64,000 nucleotides of DNA from Panulirus ornatus (Eukaryota > Arthropoda > Malacostraca > Decapoda > Palinuridae), in NCBI RefSeq assembly GCF_036320965.1, contig NC_092225.1, positions 31,869,443 through 31,933,442 on the forward strand, read 5' to 3'. Of this stretch, positions 12,346 through 24,800 are shown one piece after another. The position numbers and the translations under genes are program-made. Numbering within the stretch: the first letter of the stretch is position 1; every line of letters begins with the position of its first letter. The notes under the pieces were generated by a model that saw only the letters and a list, made by a program, of their open reading frames with translations, searched no databases and was not told the origin of the DNA.

Positions 12346-14015
12346 TCTCCCGTGGTCATGCAGTAATACCGGAGACTGCAACTGCGACACTGCCTGGAAG
12401 GCAAATACAGGCGATGCTTTGTGAATCGTGTTCCTCCCGTGGCCGGGAGAGGGCCTCGTCAGGCGTGGCAGCGTCAGTGGTAGTTGATGCAGTATTAGTG
12501 GGTGTGTTAGTCGTGAAGATGGACGACAAGTGAGCCTGTGGAGGGTCTGTAGTAGTGGCCATCATTACCTTGTTGTGATAGTAGCGGGTGTACAAGTGAT
12601 TCCGGTTGTGGAAGTGTTTAGCCTTGCTGCTGGATTCAGAAGATGACATGATTGGTAGTAAATTGGATAATGTATTGATAACTGATAACGTGCATGATAT
12701 AATTACCGTACTTTTTTTGTAATTGGGAAGGTAGTTTATTGCAGTGTAAAGCCAGTGATTTTTTTTTTGTCAGCATCGCTGTTATATCTTCTTCCTTTTA
12801 TCTTCATTTTTTTTTTTTTTTGTCATTAAATCTTTGTCTGTAGTGAAGAAATTTTCTCTCGTGGCTTCTTGGGCTTGCCTGTTTATCCTTCTAGTGAGAC
12901 CTACCTCAGAGCGAAGGCAGTAGTTTTTTTGATTTTTTTTCTTTTTTTGCATCAGGTTTGGTAAGCATAACAGGTGAATATACGAAAGTCCAAGTGTATA
13001 ACATCAGAGGGTATTTTGCAGTTCCATTTGCCATATACATGAAGGAAGAATTCAGGCACATTTATTGAACATGATCTTGTATTCCGAACATAGAGAAATG
13101 TTCTAACTCGCTTTTGGAAATTGGTATAACGTTGGTTAGTTTCCTGTCATTTTGCACTTTCTCTTCCTGTAATGATTTGTCGACTATTTTGGTGATGGGA
13201 CAATCCTAGCTTATTCCTGTATTGTGTGGGAGATGCTACGTGGACCAGTGGATTGGTTCAGATGTACTTTGTCGAAATATTTAAGTATTTCGTGACATTC
13301 ATGTCAGTGTTCTCTAACGTATTTTTTATTATTAGTGTCCAGAAATACTTTTTATGTATATGATACTATTAACGAATTTGCTATGGTAAACAGTCAGTCG
13401 AATATTTGTTTATAGGTGAAGTGTTAATTGTTATTTTCCTATTATCACTTGATCATGAGCCAATAGTATCCTAAAATAGATTTCTTGCTTCCAGCGTCTG
13501 TGAAGAACTCTTTAGGACTCTTTTTCACGTCGAGAAATTGAAATCTTTAAAGTTTTTCTTATTGGATCTGATTGTCTTATTACTGTGTCTCCTTGTAAAC
13601 CTATGTACATTTTACGGTCCTTATTTTCACCACTTGACATACTTACACCGGAAACCTTTCTTTAAAGAGCAGTTTAGTTCATTAAGTTCTGTATTCCTCC
13701 TACCTCTCTCTTCCCATTCACAGTCCTTGATCACCTTTCTAGGACGCAGATGTACATAATCGCGATGAATTGGCATCAAATGGTCTGTCAGAAAAGCCTG
13801 ATGTCATAGCAATAACAGAGACTTGGAGAGATTCCTCAGTAATCATAATATAGAAAACCCCTGGCAGAATTAGCCAGCCATTCCGGTGTATCATGTGCTC
13901 TTGAGAGAATCTTCACAAATCAGATGGTGGTGGTGTACGCACACAACAGAGTACGGCAGTGACGGTTACAAAATTAGGTTTCGATACATGCGACTCACAC
14001 CGTTTTGCATGTGGT
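12346..14015. other. no recognisable gene
   Basis: AT-rich, with short T tracts at 12757-12830 and 12920-12950. No frame over 100 codons and no known pattern. Confidence 0.6.
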
Positions 14016-14117
14016 CTGAGGTTGTGGAAGTGTTAACCTGAGGTTGTGGGAGTGTTGATCTGAGGTTGTGGAAGTGTTAGCCTGATGTTGTGGAAGTGTT
14101 GAGCTGAGGTTGTGAAG
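14016..14117. repeat. 22-bp tandem repeat, 4.6 units
   Basis: Units of ctgaggttgtggaagtgtta plus 2 bp begin at 14016, 14038, 14060, 14082 and 14104 with one to three substitutions each. Confidence 0.9.
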
Positions 14118-14410
14118 CTGACTGAGCTCATGGTCCAGGAGAAGCTAGCTCCAGTCCTGGAAGATGATGCCTCTCAGTCGCTTGATCAAAATGATAAAAC
14201 AGAGACACTTGACAAGACTGAGAATATTGATGTGCTGCACTCAGACTTTGTGAAAGCCTCTACTGAATGTGACTCGATGTCGTTGTTAATGAAATGACGA
14301 CAGTGGCAGTAAGTGGAAAACTGAAAGATGGATATAGAACTTTGTGAGCAACAGAACATAGCATGTTGTAATACATGTTATGTGCAATGTCTCGTAGGGA
14401 TAAAAGTTAA

Positions 14411-14812
14411 TTTCTATAAGGTATTGTACATAGGTCTCTACTGTTTCTATAAGGTACTGTACATAGGTCTCTACTGTTTCTATAAGGTATTGTACATAGG
14501 TCTCTACTGTTTCTATGAGGTATTGTTCATAGGTTTCTACTGTTTCTATAAGGTATTGTACATAGGTCTCTACTGTTTCTATAAGGTATTGTACATAGGT
14601 CTCTACTGTTTCTATAAGGTACTGTACATAGGTCTCTACTGTTTCTATAAGGTATTGTACATAAGTCTCTACTGTTTCTATAAGGTATTGTACATAGGTC
14701 TCTACTGTTTCTATAAGGTATTGTACATAGGTCTCTACTGTTTCTATAAGGTATTGTACATAAGTCTCTACTGTTTCTATAAGGTATTGTACATAGGTCT
14801 CTACTGTTTCTT
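14411..14812. repeat. 33-bp minisatellite, about 12 units
   Basis: The 33-bp unit (core TTTCTATAAGGTATTGTACA then TAGGTCTCTACTG) is repeated about 12 times with few changes (gtactgt, cataagtc, and one unit with gaggtattgttcat). Since 33 is a multiple of three, long frames run through it on both strands, reading GLYCFYKVLYI on + and YRNSRDLCTIP on -. These are by-products of the repeat unless transcripts show otherwise. Confidence 0.93.
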
Positions 14813-14885
14813 ATTTTTGTATCTGACATTAAAGCAGACGCACTCCTCAGCTTCAAGGTATCGTTTGCTGATAATTATCTGGTGT

Positions 14886-15020
14886 TGACGTCGGGGATCT
14901 TTTACCCCCACAGCTCGGACTGAGTCCAGGCTGCTGAGTACCAGTTGGTCGTGGGTCGACCTTGCTGTTGGAGACCGCGGCCCGCAGGCCTCTTAACCAG
15001 CTCAGCCTAGCTGGTCATGG
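14886..15020 (-). repeat. dispersed repeat family 2, copy 1
   Basis: On the minus strand it reads AGGCCTGCGGGCCGCGGTC then ccaacagcaaggtcgac and gctgtgggggtaaaagat. The same order of blocks occurs at 16.6, 23.0, 28.9 and 29.6 kb. Transposon class unknown. Confidence 0.65.
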
Positions 15021-16559
15021 CCTTCTTGAATTTTTTCACTGTTACTCCAGATAGTTTCTCACGGCTGCAGGCAATGTTTTGAAATGTCTTGGGCTCCGGA
15101 TGTCGAGGTGTGTGATGAATTTAAAAGTTTCGCCGGTAGAAGAGTCTGAAAAATTACAAGCAGACATAACCAAGTCTTCTGGGAGGCCACTGACAATGAC
15201 GGAGTTGTAATTGATGAATGTCTGAGGTGTTCCTGTAATGGGGGATTTGAAGCTATACAGAAACTTGCGAAAGACTCCGAGTGATAATGTCAGACATCCT
15301 TACCCTCGGCTACATGTGCCTGCCTCCTCCTGGGAGATGGAAGGCTGGATTCTCTTGACCTTCAAGACAGGGGAGGAAAAGCCAGTGATATGGCTCCTCA
15401 GGGCAATAACTCACTGGGGTAGACGGCTGTTGTATGCAGACATTACTTGTAAGGACGAGTTAGAAACCGTTCCGAGATCTATGACAACCCGCACTGACAC
15501 TGTCAGGGATGCCAGCTGATGTACGGGGAACGACGGCATACACAAGTGTCTGGGGCGTAGACCGTAAGTCATCCCATGGTTTAGAAAGTCCTGGAACGAA
15601 TGGTTCCAGTCTTACACGTAGAGGTGGTTCCTTATTGGCACGGTAGACATGACGATTCTCAAGACTTATCACACTGAAACAAAACCTGCAGTAAATCAAA
15701 TTCATGAACACACTCTCAAACGTCTGGAGCCCAAGGCTGTGTAGCACATTCCCTGTACCCAGTATATACACTTGGGGATACACAGTAGACACGGATAAGG
15801 AGGCCTCGGTCAACTATTTACCAAAGGGTATAAGACCTCGCAAATCGACTTAGATGTGCGCACGGCACGATTAGAGTGCTGTTGTTAATGAGAGAGAATT
15901 TATATGACTTTACGGCCTTGTAAGTGATTACGTTTGTTCATGTGGTGGTTAAGTGATTTCGATTGCAGACCTATGATTACTGTAGTGGTGTAAGTGGTTG
16001 TATCAGTGTTAGTGTGGTCTGTAGTACCCACTACACACAAGAGCCTAGGAGACACAGGTAGGTGTGGGCAGCCTTCTCCACATGAATGTTACATAAAGCC
16101 CAGTATTTTTAACCCAACGGCTCGGTTTTCCTCGTTTAAAGGGGAAGTTCTGGCGATGGGTTCCGCGGGTTGCCTATACTACACACAAACAAGGCTTATG
16201 TGGTGGATTTTTTCATCATCGGTTTTCTCTCACAGTAACAACAGTATGTGGTTAATTGTGCTGCTGTATTTATCTTCCTTGATTATTTACTCGTTCTTGT
16301 CTTTTTTTTCTACTCAAGGATATTTATATTCAAGGATAGATACTAACAATTTTGAGGGTAGCGGACGGGAACTATTGGGAGTGACAGAAGTAGTTTTCTT
16401 AAGGCGCAAACGGAAAAGTTATACATCAGTTTCCATGAGAGAATCTTAGAAGACATCGTCCCCCAACGTTCACTCAAAAATGATTGCTTGTTGGCACGAC
16501 AGGCGGGGAAAGCTTTGTAAAATGTTGCCTCTTAAGATCAGAAGGCGCACTGAGCACAG
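15021..16559. other. no recognisable gene
   Basis: Frames of about 90-150 codons on both strands (e.g. 15994-16449) show no family pattern. Confidence 0.55.
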
Positions 16560-16790
16560 AGAAAACATGAGCATCCTGGGCCCAGACAATTCAGCCCACC
16601 GCCTCCAGCCATCAGAACCACCATGGGATGTATAGTGAAGGAATGCCCTGGGTAAGTGTTTACAGATTATATCAGACCATCCAGGCTGTGAGGGTTACGT
16701 AGGCCTACTGGTAGCTGCTTCCAACAGCTTGGTCGACCAGCGACACAATTCGTATCTCAGGCTTAGCCAAATCTGTAGGGGGGTAGTATA
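16560..16790 (+). repeat. dispersed repeat family 2, copy 2
   Basis: Contains catcagaaccaccatgggat, then ccaggctgtgagggttac, then gctgcttccaacagcttggt and cgaccagcgac, in the same order as at 22990-23190. Confidence 0.7.
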
Positions 16791-18896
16791 CGCCAGGGGC
16801 GGGGCCTCTGTTGTCCACAAACACTGTGCTTATACATTGGACTTTTTTCTTTTTTGCTCATTATTAACGATTCAACACTTGGCGTATGTATTGATGTTGA
16901 GATCTGTGGTGACAGGGACCATCTTAACGTTCAGCGTACATTCGCACATCATGGAGAGGTCATGTATATGATAGTGGGTCACATTAGTCTTAACATGTAC
17001 TTGGGTTGTAAACTGGTCAAGCAATAGTCTGATTTTTTTTTTCGGGATGATGTTCATCATGTGTTGTGGTGCGAGGCCACTTGTAAAGAGCCAGAACCGA
17101 ATTCCTTTGATTAACTCAGAGGCTCAAACGTGAGTCCGATTTATTCACATAGGTGGGTGTTAAGGCCAGGCCAGTGTCCTCTCTAGAAAATAATTTGGGG
17201 TTGTGGGTAGGGGGATTTAGAAGGTAGATAACATAATACTCATATTCTTGTATACACCTCAAATCAGAGCCCACATCGGAGGAGGCTTTCCACTCTCGTA
17301 ATCCGTCAAGAACTGACTCACACAGATCCACTGCAGAAAAAGGCGAAGTACCTGAAAAGAATTAAGGACCAATATAAGTTATAACTTTGCTGGAACATTA
17401 AGGAGAGTCCTGATTTCTTATTGTACGAAGGAAAGGCAAACGTGGCGGCAGGGCTGCCAATCACTGTGAGAGCATTACGAGGCTGTGAGAACGAGGAAGA
17501 TATTGATGTAGTGTACATAATAATCTTTGCCATAGTTAGTGTTCCATATTTAATATCCTGGGATTTCTGATACATTCATTTGAATGCCTTACGTTTCAAG
17601 GCAAGAGGGGCATATTCTTTTGACCATATCGATGCGTCCCGATCTTGTGTACATATCACATTACTGTGCACAGTGATAGAAACCAAACCTGACCACAGAT
17701 GCCCTGTACCAACTTTTTGCTTATGATTGAACTTGAGAGGTTAAGGTCACGCGGCCTTGGATTGAGACGAAATTGGTGTGACAGACACGACATTTTTCAT
17801 GAACATGGCTCAATGCACAAGTTCATGTGTACTTAAATGTCACAAAATGTTTGTCTACATAGTGAATATTAACCAGATATTTACTACATATACTACATAC
17901 ATAGTTGTTTATTGTTTATTCTTGGACTTGAGGGTTACAGTACAAATTGGATATACATAATGATCCCAAATATTCGTGTACACAACATGTAAATACTGGG
18001 TCACTGGTTGATGACCAGGGCCATCACACTATGTATATTGATGATAACTTCTGTAGGTTATGGTAGAAGATCAAGAGTACTAATACATACTCCTTATGCA
18101 CACAGTATCTGAAGTCTTGTACCTACACTTATTAACATGTCCAGTGTCAAAGCTCTAGAGCTCAAGGTCATGTGTGCCGAAATTTTTGTCAGATTGATGT
18201 ATATGACGCATGTATACCTAGAGATTAAGTGAGTACATATATTTAAAGAGGATGCTTACCAGAGCTGTAACACAAAATGATAAATTGCTACATCTACGCA
18301 AGCTTTGGTGGTTGGATGTATAGGAGGACTCAAAGTCACACAAGGTCTTGTGCACTGTATCGTACTAAATCCATGTGTCAATAATACGTTCAGACAAGGA
18401 TAATGGATGAGCACCAAACTTATACTACAGATGCTTCATAATTAACCTGTCACTGAAGTTTTAGAGGCCAAGGTCAGGTGTAGGGTCATACGGTGACATG
18501 CACTATGGGTTTACCAAACCACATGCGGGGCCACACCTCTCTTTTTCTTATTTCTTTTTGTACCACATTGAAAATATGAGCGAATTTACCACATAACTTT
18601 ATATACAGCTAATGAGTTCGTTTTAACAAAAAAAAATTTCGATCTATACATAGTTTGACAATTTTATTCTCAATTTATATAGTTATATTGTGTCGGGTTA
18701 TCTGGCTGTTGTGGGCACATACACACACTTGAGGTATGTGTGGTCTGGACTTGACTCATCTGACCCAGCGAGATCCTTTGTCGTGCATCGCATGACGTCT
18801 CACCTGAGCGGCCGTCCTGCTCTTCACCAATAAGTGTCTCAATAATTCGATTTATTTGCTGCCTGTGTTTTGCTACGACGCATGACGGCGGGGCAT
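16791..18896. other. no recognisable gene
   Basis: AT-rich sequence with no frame over 85 codons. Nothing recognised. Confidence 0.6.
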
Positions 18897-18913
18897 GGGG
18901 GGGGGGGGGGGGG
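18897..18913. repeat. poly(G) tract
   Basis: A run of about 17 G, followed by a G-rich purine-skewed region to about 20000. Confidence 0.9.
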
Positions 18914-21695
18914 TGCTGATACGACGACGGGTCGGTCGATGGTGTTGGCGGCGGCAGGATAGTTGGGAGAGTGTTGGCGGCGGCAGTGATGGTGGCAGTA
19001 GTGATGATGTTGGTGCTGGTGATGGTGCAATTGATGTTGGTGGTGTGGGTGGCAGTTGTGGTGGTAATGAAGGGAGATAGTGGTGGCAGGGGAGGGGGCT
19101 TGCTTTGATGGGGGGATATAATGTGAAGTATTCTGTAGGTTGACGAGCCCTGATGAGGGGAGCGGTTACAGGGTGCAGGCGCAGCCCTGACCTACAGGGA
19201 CGACTCCAGGTGTTGAGTGAAAGCATTATCATGTTAAGGTTCTGATTAGATAAGAAAGTTTTGTCGATGACTGCCTGGGCAGTACGTGGTGGTCCCTGAT
19301 ATGGACGTGATATAAGGTAGCGAGGGGGAGTCGGCATGGCGAAAGCAAGCAAAAGGTTTGGTGTGGTCTGGGGTAGCAGGAGGGACTAGGAAGTGATGGA
19401 GACTAACGAGAGGAGGTATGGAGTACTGGGGGCCGGGGAGGATGACTGGAAAGTGAAGGACACCTAACGATAGGCGTGGACGGAGGCATGCAAACTAGAG
19501 GGAGAGTAGATAGATAGAAGCTAGCTAGGTGGAGTGTGGAGCCTTGAGTATTAGCAGGAGGGAGTATGAAATGTAAGGGCGTATGGAGTAGCATGAAGGA
19601 GTGTAAAGGGATGTGGTTAGAAATAATGGGTAACAGAAGGCAATGTGGAGAGTGCAAACCAACACATGGGAATATATCTATGGTCAAATTTGGGAAGCTT
19701 GAGGAAGGAATGGTTCAGGTGAAGTCCGTGCTAGCTGGATGAATTAGTGTGATCGGGACTAGTGAGTGGGAGTTTTGGGTGATAAAGGCTGGCTGGATAC
19801 TCTGTGGAGTGATAGCGGCTCACAGGAGAGATTTTGGAATGATGGGAACAAGCTGGAGGGAGTGTGGAGAACTGGAGGTAGCAAGAGGGGTTATATAATG
19901 ATTATGGCCAGTGGACGGTGGAGTAGTGGTAGGGCTAACATGAGGGAACATGGAGTGAGACAAAAAGGGGACAGGGGTGTGGTAGGAGGTGTTGGTGATT
20001 GTCTGTACAACGATGCAAGGTTCACAGCCACACTAACGAGCAGTGTCTGAGCCTTTAGTGTCTCTCATCAGCTCAGATAGAGTACTGAGTTGATGTTAGT
20101 GGGAAAGAACCTTCTTACATCATCTATCTCCGTTCGTGTACATTGACGTCAGCACACATGAGTATTCTTGTCCAGAGGGAACAAGGTGCTCTAGGATTAT
20201 TAAGGGAAATCTTGTTAAGGGATCACTTTCATTTAACGAAGAACTGGGAAGTAATAGACGTATAGTGGAGAGCCAATTTAACCTACCGAACCAATCCATC
20301 AACATAGAATGAGCCAGAGCTTGGTCACAGCCTTAGAAATCACGGGGTAAGGTATAACCCCCGAAATACTGTGTCAGGTGAGACAGTGGTGGTGGTGGAG
20401 AAGGAAAGTAGTGGAGTTGGGACTTGAGGTGAGGGGAGAGCTGGCATGAGTGAAGTCCTGACTGGGCTGGCCAGCACACACTGCCGCCTTGTCTGGCGTC
20501 TCACACCAGTCAGTGACTACTCCGTGGGCATAATATCCCTGATAACAGATACTGTCATGTACTTTTATGTTAGTAAATTGATGTTCTCATATAAATCATC
20601 TTGAGTTTTCTATTTATCTCCAGATCAGCGTGAAATTAGCTTTATCAATGAAGTTTCTTGTGAAAATGATGCATCATGAATGAGTGTAAATTAATGGGTC
20701 ATCTGTGGTTGTGTGTCCTTGAGAACTGCAAGAAGAGATGCAGGGGTCAGCTTCTGGTGCTTCATGGCGATGGATGGCTGTGGTAGTAAAGGGAATGTTA
20801 TCGAGTTTTGTCGAGTTTGGTGATGATTGTAGAGACAAAGAAATGACTTGTTCCCTTAGATGCCAAACTATGACTGATGCTAATTAAGTGAAAATGAAAA
20901 TTGAAGAAACTTTTACCACAGGATATAGTATTTACGGAATACAGTATGCTCTCTCTCTTTGATTGGACTAATCGTATTATAGAACAGTGTCACGTTGATT
21001 TATTAGTTCTGGGTTGTGTAAAGTAGACTTAATGTACAACATTATTAGTAATGTTATGTGTGTGACCTGTTTGACAAACTGTGTAGGTTATGGTAACCTC
21101 TAATTCCCCTTTTCCCTATAGGGTGACCATGTTCCCGATGAATTTGCTGCTCATGTAAGGAAACATTTTTTTTTTTGCTATTCATGTAATTTCCAGTACT
21201 CTCTGAAGAATCGAAAGTGCTCTGAGCTGTAGGTTTCAATGTACTTATAGTGACCTGAAAATCACTTGTCATGTTTGCTCTTTAATGCTTTTGTATACAC
21301 TTATTATGTTTGCTCCATGCCAAATAAATTACCTGATAAAATTGGGTTGATGTTTCTCAAAATTGTTGTTCTAAATGTTTTTTGGCTATCTTAGATTAAA
21401 AGGATATGTTGGTAATTAATGAAACCCAGATATATTGTGTAATGCTTACTCTTAATCAGAGCTTGCCAGTTTTGGCTTTGATGTATGTAGTACATCTTAC
21501 AGTAGTAATTTATATGGGATCAGAAATACTGTGCAATGAATTTTGCATATTTTATCCACATACATGGTAATATTCATACTTGTATAATTCTCTTATAAAC
21601 TGTTCTTGTTCTTTACTCTTGCTTGATGGGTCCTAAAGCTGTTCTTTATCTAGGCTTACCAAGTTTGAAACTGTATTTTTGTTTTGAATTGACAG
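18914..21695. other. purine-skewed flank and intron before beta-spectrin exon 1
   Basis: From about 18900 to 20050 the + strand is strongly G/A-rich and its complement gives only low-complexity Pro/Ser frames. The last bases are the intron ending at 21695. A noncoding 5' exon of beta-spectrin could lie here or further upstream. Confidence 0.5.
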
Positions 21696-21844
21696 GGTCT
21701 GAAACCGGAAGATGACGACAGATATCAGTGTGGGGGTCCGGTGGGACCCCCTCAGGCAAGAAGAGGTGATTGAAGACTTTGATTACGATGGTGGGAATTC
21801 CTCTTCCAGATTGTTCGAGCGATCCAGAATCAAGGCTTTGGCTG
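21696..21844 (+). CDS. beta-Spec: beta-spectrin exon 1 (acceptor, 16 nt 5'UTR, start codon)
   Basis: Acceptor gaattgacag ends at 21695. The ATG is at 21712 and the exon ends GCT-G before gtgagt at 21845, leaving a phase-1 intron. It encodes residues 1-44 and ends with the motif [10 protein letters not shown] that precedes DERE in spectrins. The presence of an acceptor means at least one noncoding exon lies upstream; I could not place it. Confidence 0.93.
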
Positions 21845-24800
21845 GTGAGTAGTTAAACTATTTTTGTGAAGTAATTTGTGCACAGGAATATTGTGTTGAG
21901 AGCAGCCCCATTGAAAGTGGATTCACTCTAGAGCTTATGGCTTCTTTTTTGTAATTCTATTACCTAGTGCAAAATTGCATATGCAAAGTACAGTATACTC
22001 CCTGTTAACTGGCACCTTGGAACCTTTATAGTGCCAGTTAAATGAATTTTCCTTATATAAAAGAGTGAAAATTGATTATTGGAAAAGAGAGAAAATTATA
22101 GATATACTGTAGTTAAAACTGAACAGGGAAACTAGAACTGAATAGGAAAGCTATTTGTTGTCTGGCCCTAAAATGTAAAGGGCCTCCTTTTTTTTAACAA
22201 AGATGTATTCCTGGAAAGTGTCTGTATATACAATTACTTTTAGGGGAAGCTAGCTATACCTTATGCATAACATGACAGGAATACATTTTTGGGAAATATT
22301 TGCAGACAGTGGTCCATCATGCCTTGCATGGTTGAATGAACGAAATGTGAATGCCACGATTTGCTCTTTTAGTTTATTTAAAAAGTTCAATATTCTAATC
22401 TGTTTATGACAGGAGGTACCTGTTTATTAACCTCTGAATATTATGACCTGTAAAAGCATGTGGTGTACATTGACATTAATTAAAGTAAGAATAGTGTTAT
22501 GAAAATTTTGTGCTTTGGTTGTACAAGAATTTTAGAGGTTCTGTTTAATCCTTTACAGCAGAAAATCTGGCATTATGCATCATGCATGTGTTTGACTCAA
22601 ATATACAGTAAGGCATGATGGACTTCCTGTGCTCTCTTCTACTCTTTTAAGTTGATGTAAAACTGGATTTATTATGCAGTGTCATAGTGGTTGAAGTCTT
22701 ATCAATATTGATAAAGAAATCTATTTGTATATGAGAATAATCTTTGATTTATATAAGCAACACACTGAACAGCATTGTGGGTATAATGAGTGAAAACAAA
22801 TTATCTGTCGAATTATCTGTGTATGTATTGCCATACTTTCCAGCGGTTTCTAATGATTCACATATTAATATATTTGCGGTGCATCGGTGAGATGCATTGA
22901 GGCATTTTAACATAACACCATTGCAGTCCAAAGTTGCATAAAAAGAAACACTAAACATTTGGGACCCAAGGCTCATTAACACTGCTTGCTATCATCAGAA
23001 ACGCCATGGAATGCACAGTAGTGAAGTTTATGAGTGCCCTGGACAGGGACCTACAAAGTTTAGCAGATCAACCAGGCCATGAGTGTCTATATAGGTTTGC
23101 AGGCTGCTGCTTTCAAGACCTTGGTTGACTAATGACCCAACCCAGTGGCTTGGGCACAGCCCAGGCTATGAGGGTAAAAGATGCCCAAGGGAATGAGTCA
23201 GAATTTAAAACAGAATATCATGCTGTTTTGGAAACAATAGTAAAAGAAAGGTATGTAAAAGGAGTGAAAATATAATGGGCAAATCTTGGAAAATGCTTAT
23301 AACAAACATTGAAATTTGTGAGAGATGGAGGGAAAATGTTCAAGAACTGATGGAAGTACTGTTGAAAGGCACTTGCATGTTGGTATAGTAGGAATAGAGG
23401 GAAGGAGATGGGTAAATAGGAGGGGAAGATATTATGATGGAGGAAATAAGAAGGGTGATAAAACTCTTCAAGAATGGAAAATATGGTCGGTGTAAATGAA
23501 GTGGTGAATGAAATGAATAGTGGAGGTGAGATTACATTGAGTGGAATTAGAAAATGTTTAAGGAATATGGAAAATTTATCAGATGCTGATGATTGGATGG
23601 AGACATTAATTGTTTCATGGTATAAAGGGGAAAGGAAATAAAAGTAGTATATTTCCCATGCACAGATAACTTTGTGTTTAGTAGGATGCTTTTAAACAAC
23701 AGTGATTCCTGTGTTGATGAGAAACAAGATGGGTTTATGAAGGGAAGAGGGTGTGCTGGATAGAAATCTGCACTTAATTTGGTTGTGCAGAAAGCTTTAG
23801 AGAAAAAATTATAGGGAACATTCATAGGCTTAGCAAAATTATGTATTAAAGTGTAGAGAAAAGTACTTTGGCAAATTTTGACTTTGTATCATGATTAATG
23901 CCTTGAAGAGGGAAAGACCTAACTAGGGTTATAATTTTAAGCTATTTAATTCCGTTTATACTGGGGAGACATCTCTGTAAAGTGTAACAAGTATCTGCTA
24001 CAGCATAACCTTTTAAAGTTATGGTCCAGGTTATGTTGATGATAAAGTTCCAGGTCAAAAATTTTTATAGTGACATGATTCAGGCAGACTCCAAACTAGA
24101 GTTAAAGGCATTCTGCTATGCAGTACTTTAGATACCGGGCATGAAGTTATGAAGTGTAATGAGTGTCTAATGTAGATTTTCAAGTTATGAGCAAGATTGT
24201 TTTGAGGGTTAAAGTATAACTCGCAATCAGGAATGGACAAAGTAATCCTTAACCTAACCTAACCTAACCATACTGAACATCTTTGCATGTCTTTTCACTG
24301 TATTGTGTGTTAAGTAGTTGTTTGTTTGCCAGTTTTAAGAAGGCTTTCTCTTATTCATGGTTGGTAGTGACTTTGACATTATTGTGCCTAGTTCTGGTTT
24401 GGGTTATATCTATCAAAAGTAATCTTAACAGTTAAGATACAGGAAGTATTTTCCTTTGATCAGAAAAGGATATTATGAAGATACCAGTGTGCAGGAATTA
24501 TTTCAGTTACAGCTTTTAGTATTGCAGTATTCCATAACAATAATAGTGAAATCCTTAAACTTTGAAATTATAAGTTTATTAGGAGTAACCCTTTGCCAAA
24601 AACTTCAGTAGGAAAGGAGAATTATTGTATAAATAAGGAAGATGTGGCATCATCTTGATGATAAGGAGGATAAGTGGTAAACTGCCATTTTCTGCTCGGT
24701 ACCATCAGTTTGTCACCTCTAACACAAGTGGAATAAGTTAATTAAATTTCTCTCTCTGAGACCGTTTTTTAGATAATGTTATCAAGATGAACATCCTGTC

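Noticed and set aside
14328..14888. A 186-codon frame of 11-residue repeats as a repeat protein, or the array as CRISPR-like
   Set aside because: It is a contiguous 33-bp minisatellite without spacers in a eukaryotic genome; the frame follows from the unit length.
22003..22060. Another transposon-terminus-like sequence (cagtatactccctgttaact)
   Set aside because: A partial inverted similarity (aactggca / tgccagtt) is visible nearby but is too short to support an element.
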